DNA of 64,000 nucleotides from AP-15 sp963702685 (GTDB lineage: Bacteria; Pseudomonadota; Alphaproteobacteria; ATCC43930; CGMCC-115725): the NCBI GenBank assembly GCA_963702685.1, contig CAVPDQ010000009.1:372001-436000 (forward strand), written 5' to 3'. Both the position numbers and the translations under genes were made by a program. Position 1 is the stretch's first letter, and every line of letters begins with the position of its first letter. This document shows, piece by piece, positions 18,964 through 29,001 of the stretch. Below the pieces are notes generated by a model. It did no database searches and was not told the DNA's origin. It saw nothing but the letters and a program-made list of their open reading frames with translations.

Positions 18964-19776
18964 CTACCCGCGCGGGTGAGCGGCGAAATACGCTTCGATG
19001 GCGGCGGCGAGGGCGCGGGCGAGGCGCTCTTGGTAGGCGCGCTGCTGTAGGAGGCGCTCTTCGGCGGGGTTGGAGAGACAGCCGAGCTCGACCAGGGCGG
19101 ACGGGATGTCGGGGGCGGTCAGGACCGCGAAATCGGCCGCGCGCTGCGGGTTTTCGAGCAGCATCACGCTGTGGCCGAGGACGCTGACGACAGCGCGGGC
19201 GAGTGCCAGCGACAGGTTGTCGGTCTGCCGGCGCGCCAGATCGAGCAGGATGTCGCTGACGAGGTGCGGCTGGCGCGACAAATTGACCCCGTCGACGATT
19301 TCACGGTTCTCGCTTGCCGCCAAATCGGCAGCTTCCCGGTCGGAGGCCTTTGCCGACAAGGTGAACACCGACAGGCCGCGCAATGCGGTGTTGGGCAAGG
19401 CGTCGGCGTGGATCGACAGGAACAGCTCGCCATGCGCGGCGCGCGCCCGGCTCACCCGCTCGCGCAACGGCACGAGCTCGTCCTCGCGCCGGGTCAGCAC
19501 CACACGAAAGCGGCCGGTCGCAACGAGCTCGCGCGCGAGCATCTGCGCCACCGGAAAGACGATGTCCTTTTCATAGACGCCGCCCGGCCCGATCGCACCC
19601 GGATCGATCCCGCCATGCCCGGGGTCGATAATGACAATCGGCAGCCGCCGCGGTGCGGGAACCGGCGGTTTTCGCGCCGGCAACCGCGCGTCGGCCGGCG
19701 CCGCCCACCACGCACCCGCAGCCGCCAGCGCCAACAGCCCCAGCACGCGGCGCCGCGCGCGGAAAACGTCCTCCAT
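18964..19776 (-). CDS. N-acetylmuramoyl-L-alanine amidase (amidase_3)
   Basis: This zinc amidase cleaves the amide between MurNAc and L-Ala in septal peptidoglycan. Zinc ligands appear in order: IIDPGHGGIDPGA (His), YEKD (Glu) and LSIHADA (His). The catalytic Glu is in ALVELGCLSN. The N-terminus MEDVFRARRRVLGLLALAAAG has consecutive arginines before a hydrophobic stretch and may be a Tat signal, as in AmiA/AmiC. No AMIN or SPOR domain is present, so localisation must come from partners. Confidence 0.92.
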   Translation of the reverse strand: MEDVFRARRRVLGLLALAAAGAWWAAPADARLPARKPPVPAPRRLPIVIIDPGHGGIDPGAIGPGGVYEKDIVFPVAQMLARELVATGRFRVVLTRREDELVPLRERVSRARAAHGELFLSIHADALPNTALRGLSVFTLSAKASDREAADLAASENREIVDGVNLSRQPHLVSDILLDLARRQTDNLSLALARAVVSVLGHSVMLLENPQRAADFAVLTAPDIPSALVELGCLSNPAEERLLQQRAYQERLARALAAAIEAYFAAHPRG

Positions 19777-19874
19777 CCGCTGCCCCCGCCGGCGTTTTCC
19801 CGCCCCACACGAGAACCCGCCGGCCAGTCCAAACCCAGCCCCAACTATGCGGCAAAACCGTTGATAAAGCTATA

Positions 19875-20231
19875 TCAGGCGCTGCCGCCGCGGCGCTCGT
19901 CGCTGGTGCGGCGCAACGGCAATGGCTGAGCCTGCGGACCACGCACCCGCAGCGGATGGAGGGTTGCCACCACCAGGCGAAACGCGGCCAGCAACGGCTC
20001 GGCCAGCTTGAGCCGAACCATTTCGGCGACGACCGATTTGCGCGGGGTATGACGCAGGCTCTGCATGCCGTGGCGCCGATAGTCGGAGAGCCAGGCTGCG
20101 ACCAGGCGCTTTGGCACATGGAAAGCGGCGGCCGTTGCCGCAATGCTCCATCCGTCGACGATAAGGCGCTGGACGATTTGGCCGCGCTGCACCGGGCCGA
20201 TGCCGCGCCGTTTGGACGATCGGTACTCCAT
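19875..20231 (-). CDS. Transposase-like helix-turn-helix protein (IS481-type N-terminal domain)
   Basis: The 118-residue protein has a helix-turn-helix of the IS481/leucine-zipper transposase type: QRGQIVQRLIVDGWSIAATA, then FHVPKRLVAAWLSDYRRHG. No DDE catalytic domain follows and no terminal repeats are apparent. It may be a stand-alone regulator derived from a transposase or an insertion-sequence remnant. No clear ribosome site precedes the ATG. Confidence 0.5.
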   Translation of the reverse strand: MEYRSSKRRGIGPVQRGQIVQRLIVDGWSIAATAAAFHVPKRLVAAWLSDYRRHGMQSLRHTPRKSVVAEMVRLKLAEPLLAAFRLVVATLHPLRVRGPQAQPLPLRRTSDERRGGSA

Positions 20232-20316
20232 AATACTTGCTGCCCGCTGGCCGAGGCCTCACCGTGAAGCCTGCTCGCCCTGCTAACGCCAAAAAAACCT
20301 GAGAAATTCCCCGCCG

Positions 20317-21310
20317 CTATCGGGCGACATCGACGACCACCCGGCCGCGCACAGCACCCGCCAGAATCTTCGGCGCCAAGGCCGGCAAGGCGCTGAGCGG
20401 CACGGTTTCGGTCATCGCCGCGAGCCGCTCGCGCGGCAGCTCGCGTGCCAGGCGCTGCCAGGCTTCGTTGCGTTCCGGCTGTGGGCACATCACCGAGTCG
20501 ATGCCGAGCAGATTGACGCCGCGCAGCAGAAACGGGATCACCGTCGCCGAGCAGGTCGCTGCCGCCGGCAAGACCGCAGGCGGCGACACTCGCCCGGTAG
20601 CGCAGCTGGGTCAGCACCCGCGCCAGGGTCGTGCCGCCGACCGTATCGACCGCACCCGCCCAGCGTTCGCTGTCGAGCGGACGGTCGGGTTTTGCCGCGA
20701 GCGCCGCGCGCTCGATCAGCTCGGCCGCGCCGAGCCCGGTCAAATATTCGCGCAATTCCGGGCGCCCGGTCGAAGCGACGACGCGGTGGCCCTGCGCCGC
20801 CAGGATGGCCACGGCGACGCTGCCGAGGCCGCCCGCGGCACCCGTCACCAGCACATCGCCCGCACCCTGCCGCAGCCCGTGCCGCTCGAGCGCCATCACC
20901 GCCAGCATCGCGGTAAAGCCGGCGGTGCCGATCGCCATCGCCTCATCGGCGCCGAGCCCCGCGGGCCGATGCACCAGCCAGGACGCCTTGACCCGCGCCT
21001 TTTCGGCAAACCCGCCCCATTGCGCCTCGCCGACCCGCCAGCCGGTCAAGACCACCGGGTCGCCGGGCTTGAACTCCGGCGCATCCGAATGCTCGACGGT
21101 GCCGGCAAAATCGATGCCGGGCACATGCGGGTAGTTGCGCACGAGGCGCCCGATCCCTTGCAGGACCATGCCGTCCTTGTAGTTCAAGGTCGAGCATTCG
21201 ACCGCGACCGTGACCTCGCCCGGCGGCAACTGCCCCTCGTCGACCGCCTCGATCCGCGGCACGACCTTGCCGCCCTCCTCGTGCAATACCAGCGCCCGAA
21301 AGCTCGCCAT
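20317..21310 (-). CDS. acuI: AcuI/YhdH-type acrylyl-CoA reductase, zinc-free MDR (frameshifted)
   Basis: This medium-chain dehydrogenase/reductase has MASFRALVLHEEGGK at its start, VAVECSTLNYKDG and VPGIDFAGTVEHS in the catalytic domain, and the NADPH loop VTGAAGGLGSVAVA. The family reduces acryloyl-CoA or quinone-like substrates with NADPH. The frame breaks at 20544-20550 by one extra base. Before it the frame reads CGLAGGSDL, after it ATVIPFLLRGVNLLGIDSV, which is the standard continuation to a normal C-terminus. Start ATG at 21310 has gggagg. The symbol is by family resemblance. Confidence 0.8.
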
Positions 21311-21454
21311 CACGCCTCCCGTCTCATCGAGCTCGTGCCGGATCCTACCGTGACCGCCCGGCTTTGCGAAGGCTTGCGCGGCGTCAGGACGGTCGAGGAG
21401 GTTGTGAGGTGCGCTCAAGCGCCAGGCGTAGGCGGGTATCCACCGCCGAAATGG

Positions 21455-21474
21455 TTCCCGGCATTCGCCGGGAA
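21455..21474. repeat. Short palindromic hairpin between genes
   Basis: TTCCCGGCATTCGCCGGGAA is an 8-base inverted repeat with a 4-base loop in the 234-base gap between the RTX-like gene and the reductase gene. It looks like a REP-type hairpin. I see nothing else in that gap. Confidence 0.5.
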
Positions 21475-21544
21475 GAGCGGAATCAAATGTCTGGGAGGCT
21501 GCCACCAGCCAATTTGACGGCTATTTCACGCCTGCCGGCGCCGC

Positions 21545-23516
21545 TCAGACGATGAAGAACAAATCGGCGGCGGCGAGCGTGGGGTGCGGGCTGCCGGAAA
21601 GGGTGGCGATCAGCGCGTGCGAACTGCCGGCGGCGTTGCCGTGGGCGTCGTAGACGAGTGCGCCGGTGGACGCGTCGTAGGCGAAGCGCTGGGCCGCGGT
21701 GGTGAACGCGCCGCTCTTGCTGGGCGAGAAAAGGGTGGCCGCGACCGGGTTCGGCCCGAGGGCGAACCCGGCCTTGCTGAGCCCGATCCGGTCGACCCCA
21801 GGGGCGAAATCGGCGATCGTGACGGCAGCCGAGACGGGTGTGGTCAGCTCGAACAGATCCTTGCCGGAGCCGCCCGTCATCACCGCCTTGTTTGCCCCGG
21901 TCAGGCCGGACGCCTTGATCGTATTGCCGCTGTCGCCGCCATCGACGGTGATGGTGCTGCCGGTGATGCCGCCGAAATTGGCGTTGGCAAGAGTGAGCCT
22001 GTTCGCCGATCCATCGGCCAGCACGTAGGTCTCGACGCCGCTGACCACGCTCGCCTGGACCGTGCCGGCGGTCGTCATCATCAGCTGGTCGCTGCCGAGC
22101 CCGCCCTTGACGATGTCGGCAGTCGACAGGCCGGCCGTCGAGAATTTGAAGACATCGTTGCCGGCGCCGCCGGTAACGACATCCGCGCCCGCGGCGCCGA
22201 CAAACACCACCCGGTTGGGGCTGCTGAGCGCCGAGGCATCGACCGTGTTGCCGCCGTTGCCGCCGACGACCCTGATCGCAGTCCCGCTCACCCCGGCAAA
22301 GTTGGCATCCAGCAAAACCAGGGTATTAGGGCCGCCGTTTGCCAGCCGGATCGTCTCGAACCCGATAAAATTGCTCACCTCGTCGTTGCCAAAATGAGCG
22401 AAATCGACAATGTCGGCGCCGTTCCCGCCGTCGACATTGCCGTCGAACACCGCCCCCGGCTCGACGATCAGCCGATCGTTGCCGGAACCGAACTGCACCG
22501 CCGTGCCGTGGAGCCCGACGATCGTCCCGCTATTCGTCAAGGTGCCGGCAAGATAGATGCCGTAGGCGCCGGACATGGTGCCGGAATTTGTCACGACACT
22601 CGCTGCGTCGAGATCGATGCCGCGAATGCCGCCGGAGATCGCGCCGAAATTGGTTACGGTTAGTCGCCTGGCCGCCGATTCCCCAGTCACCGCCGGAAAT
22701 GGTGCCGAAATTGGTCACCACGGTCGCGCCCCCGTCCGCCTCGATGCCGGACTGGCCGCCGATGATCGCCGCCCCCGGCGCACCGCTCGCGCCGTTGACG
22801 ATTGCGCCGCCGTCGAACAATCGAACAGCTTGCCCGTAATGCGCGGAGATAAATGGTGTGACCGACGCGGCATTCGGTGCTGCCAGCGTGCTGCTCGCGT
22901 ATTTGTTCGTGATCGTGCCATAATTCGTGACCGTGCCCAAATCGCCGGACACGAGGATCCCCGCCTGCGCCTCGCCTCCCACAATCAGCGCACCCGCTTT
23001 ATTGAGGACCGTGCCGCCATCCGCCAGGTTGATCCCGTTTCCATTGCCGGTGCCGGAGGCAATCGCGATGGTGCCGTAATTCGTCACTGCGCCGGACCCG
23101 TGGCCGACATCGACGCCGTCGCCGACCTTGTAGTAGCCGACCCCCTTGGCGAGGATCGACGCCTTCGTGGCATTGGGCGCACCATTGGTAACCGTCCCGC
23201 CGGCATCGAGGGAGATGCCGGTGCCGCCGGTGATCGTGGCAAGATTGCTTACCGTGCCGGGCGCGCCGTCGATTTGGACTCCTCTGTAGTTACCCGAGAT
23301 CGATGCACCGGCAGCATTGGTCGCGCCATTGACGACTGTCCCGCCGCTCGCGAGACGGACGCCGACGCCGAGAGATTTCCCGGCGCTCGTCCCCTTGAGC
23401 GCGCTGAGATTGGTGACCATCCACGCCGTGCCCGGGCCACCATAGACCGCAGCACCGGCAGCCGTGACGGGGCTCGTGATCGTCGTCGGGTTATGCGATA
23501 AAACCAGGGTCGTCAT
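21545..23516 (-). CDS. RTX-like calcium-binding repeat exoprotein (frameshifted)
   Basis: The first 290 residues are beta-strand repeats (VTNYGTI..., GGTVVNGA...). The C-terminal half holds RTX-type Gly/Asp turns (GGNGADIVDF, GGAGNDVFKF, GGSGKDLFEL). The end, FAYDASTGALVYDAHGNAAG then LAAADLFFIV, is the classical tail of type I-secreted RTX proteins. The frame breaks at the CCCC run 22681-22684 (GGGG in the coding strand). Removing one base joins ISGGDW to ESAARRLTVTNFG without gap. The ATG at 23516 has aaggag. A surface or extracellular role is inferred. Confidence 0.7.
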
Positions 23517-23561
23517 GTCGGTCTCCTTGCAGCGCAATCGCTTCTGGACGCTGCTTCTGCG

Positions 23562-25120
23562 TTAACTGGTCGAATTCTCGTTTTGTTTGACCAAGCGCAC
23601 GTCGCCCGGGCAGTTCATCGAGGTCTCGCCGGTCTGGGCGAAGCCGTCGCCGCATTGGGGCGGACATTCCAGCGGGGCGTTGAGGGCGCTTTCGCCGCGG
23701 CGAGCCTCGCACACCCCGTCACCCGTGCGGGGTCGCCACGAGCAGCACCCCTCTGCCGTCGGCCAGGATAACCTCGAAGAATATCTGGCCGCGATCGTTG
23801 ATGATCCCGCCGGCCTGAAGGTTGGAGGGCATCGGGGCTTAAAAAGCTCGGCGAATTCACATGGGCGACGGTGCCGACACCGGGGAGGTCGCTGCCGCTG
23901 CGGGCCACCAGCCGGATCTTGCCGTGCGAGACCAAATACAAGCCGGTATCGGCCACCCCATTTGCATCGGCCGTGTCGAGCGCGGCGACGAAGGTGATGT
24001 CGCCGGCGTTGTTCAGGTAATATTGATAGGGTATCTGCGGCCGTGGTCGCGAAATGGCCGCCGCCCGGCAAGGGTGCGCCGGGGAGCACGACGGGGGTCG
24101 TGACGCCCTTCGAGTGGCGGAACACTCCGAGGGCTCAGCGAGTGGTCGGGCGGCGGGGTCAGGTCGCCGACAAAGACCAGATCGCCGGCGTCGTTCATGA
24201 CCGGGCCAAAGGCCTGGCGATAGGTGCCGCCGCCCGGCGCCGGATCGCCTTGGTGGGCGATCGACTGGATTTTGCCGTTCTTCGGCATTTTGTAGACGCT
24301 CGAGCCGCAAACGAGCTCGAAGCCGCCTCTTGCTGAGATCGATGCATTCCTCGCCCTTCACATGGGCGTCGAAGGCGATGTCGCCGGGATCGTTGATCCA
24401 GCCTTCGATCGCATCGTCGAACACGCCGCCGCCCGGCGCCTTGTCGCCCGGCACCACGACGCTGGCGATGTGGTTCCAGCGGTCGGCCTTGAAGACGCCG
24501 ACGCCAAAGCCGCCGGATTTCGGCGGCCCGACCAGCCCCGGCACGACCCCGTTGAACACGAGATCGCCGCGATTGTTGAGGCTGCTGTCGAAGTACACGC
24601 CGGCGAATTTGGCACCGGCCGGCACAGGCGCCGGGGTCATGCCGGGCAGTACCACCGCGGTCGGCGCCTGGTTGAGCAGCGAGAAGCGGAAGAGGCCGGA
24701 ATTCAGGCCGAAAGGTTGAAAATTATTGGCGTCCAGGATGTAGATGAAGGCGCCGTCACCGGCGTTGTTGAGGGGCGTGTGGCCGAGAGCGCCGATCTCA
24801 AAGGTGTTGCCGCCGGGAGCCGGCTGTCCCGCCCGCGCGATCTGCGAAACATTTCCCTTGCGGCTGACGAAGATGCCCTCGCCGCCCGTGTCGACATCTG
24901 CGACAAAGGCGGCGTTCCCGCCGGCGTTGATCGCGTAGGGCTCGAAATCGTTGATGAACCCCCCGCCGCCCGGCGCCATTCCCGGAATAGTGGCCAGCTG
25001 CTTGAACGTATATCCTGATCCATCTGCCAGCGCTGCGCCGGGGCCGGCTCCCGCCAACCCGGCCGCCATCGCAACGGCGCAAACCGCCGTGACTGTCTTT
25101 AGCGTCTTTCGGTCTGTCAT
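23562..25120 (-). pseudogene. Secreted tandem-motif protein with Cys-rich CGDG tail, five frame breaks
   Basis: A signal peptide (MTDRKTLKTVTAVCAVAMAA...ALA) is followed by repeats containing LNNAGDGAF, LNNRGDLVF, INDPGDIAF, MNDAGDLVF and LNNAGDITF. This is a beta-propeller-like pattern seen in uncharacterised exported proteins. Five one-base insertions break the frame near 24326, 24120-24150, 24030-24045, 23834 (GGGG) and 23722 (CCC). Correcting each by one base gives one continuous protein. It ends with the cassette GDGVCEARRGES...ECPPQCGDG, then AQTGETSMNCPGDV. The stop is at 23562. The start ATG has ggagg. Confidence 0.6.
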
Positions 25121-25187
25121 GGTCGTTTCCTCCGGCGTGGATTGCGATAGACCGCGGCAAGATGCTACAAGGCGGTGCCTGTGGCCG

Positions 25188-25931
25188 TTACTTGGCGACG
25201 GTCAGATAGTAGGTGATGTCCTGAACCAGGTTTGCGACGCAGCCCGAAGCGACCCAGTGGATCGTATGCTTGCCGGGGGACAGCGGGTTGAGGAACAGGT
25301 AATAGCCCTGCTCGGCGCTCGGGCTCAGCAGCAGCTCCGGAGCCGTGGCCTCGTCAAGCCCGAAGAGATTTGCCGGCGGCAATTGCACGTTGAAGATTGG
25401 CGATTCGCTGCCCGACGGGCCGGTAAAGAAACGCTGCGGATGGGCGACTTTCCTGCCGTCGATCGATGCCGAAATTTGAACAGGCTGCGTGCATTCAGCC
25501 TGGCTGCGCACGAATTCTTCTGTGCGCTGCTCAGGCGGATCGCTTAAGAAAGCGAAGTATGCGTTCTCAATGAGCGGAAAGAACAAAGCCTTATCGGCAG
25601 GAACATCGCACGCGCGGACAACCGGATCTGATCCGGACGTGCCGGCCAGAAACCAGACCCTGTCCACCTGCCGCTGCCCGCAATTTTGCCCGGTGGCGTC
25701 GGTCAACGGGTTTTCGGCCGCGGGAATCCCTACGACCCATTCCTGCCATTGGGCGGCCCAGCGGCCGTAGGTTTGACCCTCCGGCAGCGAACCCATTGGC
25801 GCCACGACGGCTTTTTCATCGTCCGCTTTGGCCAGCGCGGCGAGCGGGATCGTTCCGGTCAGCCCGGCCGCCATCAGAGTGACGCCGATGGCCGTGAGTA
25901 TATTTTGTCGGCAGGTCTTTCTGTCCTTCAT
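25188..25931 (-). CDS. Exported protein of an uncharacterised WW/GKHT family, copy 1
   Basis: The 247-residue protein has a signal peptide (ILTAIGVTLMAAGLTG...ALA) and family blocks RWAAQWQEWVVGIPAAENP, DRVWFLAG, RACDVPADKALFFP and GYYLFLNPLSPGKHTIHW. It ends in a DITYYLTV strand. I recognise the pattern from many environmental bacterial proteins but know no function. A paralogue lies at 28.2-28.8 kb. The ribosome site ggaggga and the bases before it are nearly repeated upstream of 27111. Confidence 0.7.
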   Translation of the reverse strand: MKDRKTCRQNILTAIGVTLMAAGLTGTIPLAALAKADDEKAVVAPMGSLPEGQTYGRWAAQWQEWVVGIPAAENPLTDATGQNCGQRQVDRVWFLAGTSGSDPVVRACDVPADKALFFPLIENAYFAFLSDPPEQRTEEFVRSQAECTQPVQISASIDGRKVAHPQRFFTGPSGSESPIFNVQLPPANLFGLDEATAPELLLSPSAEQGYYLFLNPLSPGKHTIHWVASGCVANLVQDITYYLTVAK

Positions 25932-26017
25932 CACTCGTTCCCTCCAGTTTGCAGTACCGTCTTTTGCGGATACAAAGCCGGGTCGCGCCGGTGCAGCACG
26001 TCGGCGGTTTCCCGGTC

Positions 26018-26100
26018 TTATTGGAACAGGCGCACGTCGCCGGGGCAGCTCATCGAGGTCTCGCCGGTCTGAGCTATGCCGTCGCGAAAGCCGCACTCCA
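26018..26100 (-). pseudogene. Remnant of a CGDG-type C-terminal tail
   Basis: On the minus strand this reads ECGFRDGIAQTGETSMSCPGDV, then RLFQ and a stop. It is almost the same as the tails at 23.6 and 27.2 kb, but nothing upstream in frame encodes a protein body. Together with the duplicated leader at 25932-26000 it looks like the end of a lost gene or a partial tandem duplication of the 27.1-27.3 kb segment. Confidence 0.6.
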
Positions 26101-26208
26101 GAGCCTGCCCCTGACCAGCGGCAACCGCCAAGGCCTTGCGTGCTCCGGAACCCGGCCGGTGCGCGCGCTGCTGCGGCATCGACGAACGAGTGATTGACGA
26201 AGCTGGCG

Positions 26209-27021
26209 TCATTTGGGTTGGCTGTAAGCGACGCTGCGTCCCGCACGAATGCCCATGAGCCCTATCCCCCCGGCAATGAGCAGCAATGCCACGCTGCTCG
26301 GCTCGGGCACAGCAGGGGCGATGGCCAGATCAAGCACGTCGTCTGCACCAGTAGAGCCGACAAAAATGCTCGACGCATTCGACGGGTTAATAATGTAAAC
26401 GTTTCCGCTCAAATCGATTTCATAAAGATTCCCATCCGTTCCAAAATCGAGCCCCGTGGCAATATCAGTAGAAGGTAACTGGCCAAGCACCGTGTCGGCA
26501 CCGGTTAACAGATCGACCGACACCAGGAATTGGGGCCCTGATGATGTTGGCTCACTGGCAACCAAGATCGTGGTGGCGTTCTGCACTGCCATTGCATCGA
26601 CGGCTCTTCCCGCAAAGCTGGTAATCGGGGTGGCCGCCGCGGTGGTCGTGTTGATCGAATACACCGTCGTCGGCGAATTGCCGAAGTTGGTCCCCAATAA
26701 CGTTGATCCGTTGAAGTCTAGGCCTTCTATATCGCCTAACCCAGTGTTTCCGATTAGCGATGTCGCCGCGGTGGTTTTGTTGATGGAATAAAGATTTCCT
26801 CGATCATCCGTCCCGAACAGGGCGCCGCCGGGCGAGAATGCGAGACCTTCCAGTAAATCGATGCCGGGGCCGCCGATCGCATCGATAAAACTCCCTGTTG
26901 TGAGGTCTACGGTAAAGAGGGCGCCTCGCGCGCTGGAAGAATAGCCTATTTGATCGGCGGCCTCGCCCGTGGTGGATAACGTCAGAAGGCCAGCGGCAAT
27001 CAGAAATGATCGTATAAGCAT
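26209..27021 (-). CDS. PEP-CTERM sorted exported protein
   Basis: The 270-residue protein starts with a signal peptide (MLIRSFLIAAGLLTLSTTGEAA). Propeller-like repeats follow (GALFTVDLTTGSF, GNLYSINKTTAATS, TVYSINTTTAAATP). It ends in a PEP-CTERM signal: VPEPSS, a hydrophobic helix (VALLLIAGGIGLMG), then Arg. Such tails are cut by an exosortase; none is in the window. Codons are clearly richer in A/T than in neighbouring genes, which suggests transfer. The frame continues upstream to an ATG at 27111 with a good ribosome site (ggaagga), adding 30 residues that resemble the N-termini of neighbouring genes. I prefer 27021 because the signal peptide starts there. Confidence 0.75.
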   Translation of the reverse strand: MLIRSFLIAAGLLTLSTTGEAADQIGYSSSARGALFTVDLTTGSFIDAIGGPGIDLLEGLAFSPGGALFGTDDRGNLYSINKTTAATSLIGNTGLGDIEGLDFNGSTLLGTNFGNSPTTVYSINTTTAAATPITSFAGRAVDAMAVQNATTILVASEPTSSGPQFLVSVDLLTGADTVLGQLPSTDIATGLDFGTDGNLYEIDLSGNVYIINPSNASSIFVGSTGADDVLDLAIAPAVPEPSSVALLLIAGGIGLMGIRAGRSVAYSQPK

Positions 27022-27162
27022 GTGGACCTTCTCAACACCCTTCTGACTTCGCGGCGAAACGGTGCTGGTTACTGCTATTATATTTTTGAGATATTTCGTT
27101 GCGTCTTTCATCACTCATTCCTTCCAGTTTGAACCGTCAGCAAAGCCGAATGCTTCCCTTCC

Positions 27163-28144
27163 TTATTGGAACAGGCGCACGTCGCCGGGGCAGTTCATCG
27201 AGGTCTCGCCGGTCTGGGCGATGCCGTCGCCGCATTGGGGCGGACATTCGATGCGGGCGCGTTGGCGGCGACTTTCGCCGCGGCTGACCTCGCACACCCC
27301 GTCGCCCGCGGAAGGCAGAAAGAAGGGCGGCGTGTTCGGCCACAAGGCGGGCTCGCCGCGGTCGCCGAGCGCGAACGGGAACCAGATGGTCAGCGCCCAT
27401 TGGGTCCGGTCGAAAATCCGCTTCCAGCCCTGGTCGGCGAAGATATCGCCGAGCGGCGGCGCGGCGGCGAGGGCGCCGAGGCTGGCTGAGTCCGGCTGGC
27501 GCGGATCGCTCGGGCCGACCCGTCCGCCAAAATAGACGAGCGAGGCGAGCCCCTCCTCCTCGTCGTAAAGCAGCCACACACTCGTCAGGCCGCGCGTCTG
27601 CGCGCTCGCCAGAACGGCCTCGAACCTTTGGTTCAAGATCGCCGCCGGGTGGCGGGCGTTGCGCACCGACCAGCGTTCGGTCCGCAGCACGATCTGCGAA
27701 TTGTGGATGTCCGCGAAGTCGTGCGCCCCGATCACGGTCCAGGCATGGCAATCGGGGCTGAGAAAGTAGGACCGCTTGAGAAACAGCACGCCGATCGAGC
27801 ACGTAGCTGTGGAACACCCAATCGCGATACTCGCGCGCGTGCCTGGCGGTGTCGAACAGATACCGTCCGCCGGAAAAGACATTGTGGTCAGCGTCCATGC
27901 TGATCGGGATATGCTTGTGAAGGAGCCCGGGACGGGCCGCCATATACATCCGATCACGCTCGATCGACGGCGCGATCTGGTCTTGCCGCAGCCCGGCCGA
28001 AAGCCCGAAGTCGCAGGTGAACGCACCGCCGGGCTGGGTCTCGCCGGCGGCAACGCCAGCCGCCGTCAACAACAACGCAGCAAATAGGAGAGTCAAAGCA
28101 CGACCAACCTTTATCGTCGTCTTTGAAGCTCTATGCATTGACAT
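27163..28144 (-). CDS. Exported protein of unknown function with Cys-rich CGDG tail (frameshifted)
   Basis: A signal peptide (VGRALTLLFAALLLTAAGVAA) precedes about 250 residues without a recognised domain. Readable stretches include PISMDADHNVFSGGRYLFD, SPDCHAWTVIGAHDFADIH and VWLLYDEEEGLASLVYFGG. The frame breaks by one extra base near 27791-27797, after VFHSYVLD; it resumes as GVLFLKRSYFLS. The C-terminus is the two-part cassette GDGVCEVSRGES...ECPPQC and CGDGIAQTGETSMNCPGDV, ending RLFQ. The ATG at 28144 has gggagg five bases upstream. It follows the GKHT paralogue closely on the same strand and is probably co-transcribed with it. Confidence 0.6.
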
Positions 28145-28165
28145 CGCAACCTCCCGTGCAGGGCG

Positions 28166-28848
28166 TTACTTGGTCAAAACCGGCACGACCGTCAGGTGAT
28201 AGGTGATGTCGCCAATGCTTTCGCCGCTGGCTTCGACATGAAAGAAAACGGTGTGCTTCCCCGCCGGCAACGGTTCCAGCAAGGCGTAATAGCCGTCGTC
28301 CACCGCCGGCGAATAGACTCCCGCCGGGACATTTCCGATGCTGCTGCATTCGGCGTCGAAGATGTTGCTCTCGGGCAATGCAACCGAAAACACCGGAGAC
28401 TGAATACGCTTCACCAGCGCTCGGGCATTTTTGCCATCGACAAACAGCGACCAGCGGGTGACGCCGTCGATCGTGCTCTTGCTCAGACCTCGCAACTCTT
28501 TGACCGTCAGGTTGACTGGGCCTGACCGCATACGCCGGGCGTATTGAAGTTGATCGCGTCGGCGATCGGGAAGAAGAGCGTCGTCCCCTCGGGCACCGAG
28601 CAGGCGCGCGTCGCGCCGCCGCCGCCGAACTCGTCGGCGAGGAACCAGGTGGAGCCGCGCTGCCCGACCATGCAGTAGCGCCCGTTGGGGTCGAGATCGG
28701 GATTTTGCCGGGTCGGGATCGAGACCACCCATTGCCACCATTGGGCGGCGAGCGCCGGCGTCGGCGCCGGAACCGTCTGCGCGACCGCCATGCCGAATGG
28801 GACCAAAGCCAGCACCGCCGCCGCGATCGAAACGCCGATCTTGTTCAT
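28166..28848 (-). CDS. Exported protein of the uncharacterised WW/GKHT family, copy 2 (frameshifted)
   Basis: A signal peptide (MNKIGVSIAAAVLALVPFGMAVAQ) is followed by the family blocks AAQWWQWVVSIPTRQNP, YCMVGQRGSTWFLADE, RACSVPEGTTLFFP and GYYALLEPLPAGKHTVFF. It ends with GDITYHLTVVPV. The frame breaks near the GGG at 28518-28520, where one base is missing: CGQ must join PVNLTVKELRGLS. This is a deletion, unlike most other breaks here. The ATG at 28848 has ggaggg. It is the first gene after the divergent regulator, with a perfect palindrome in the shared upstream region. Confidence 0.65.
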
Positions 28849-29001
28849 GCGCTTGCCCTCCGGCCTCGCCGCGCCGCGCCTGATGCGCGGTGCCGCCCAT
28901 TCGGGGTTGCGAGGCTGCGGTGAATTAGAACCGGGGGTCGGAGGGCTGTCGTCATCCGTTCGGATGATCGGCGCGCTCCTTACGCACAAATTTTTTTTGG
29001 A

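Noticed and set aside
19875..20231. Complete insertion sequence of the IS481 type
   Set aside because: Only the helix-turn-helix part exists. No DDE catalytic domain, terminal repeats or target duplication were found.
28991..28998. T-run as an intrinsic terminator beside the palindrome
   Set aside because: It is not preceded by a stable stem on either strand in the right orientation, and it lies in a divergent promoter region.
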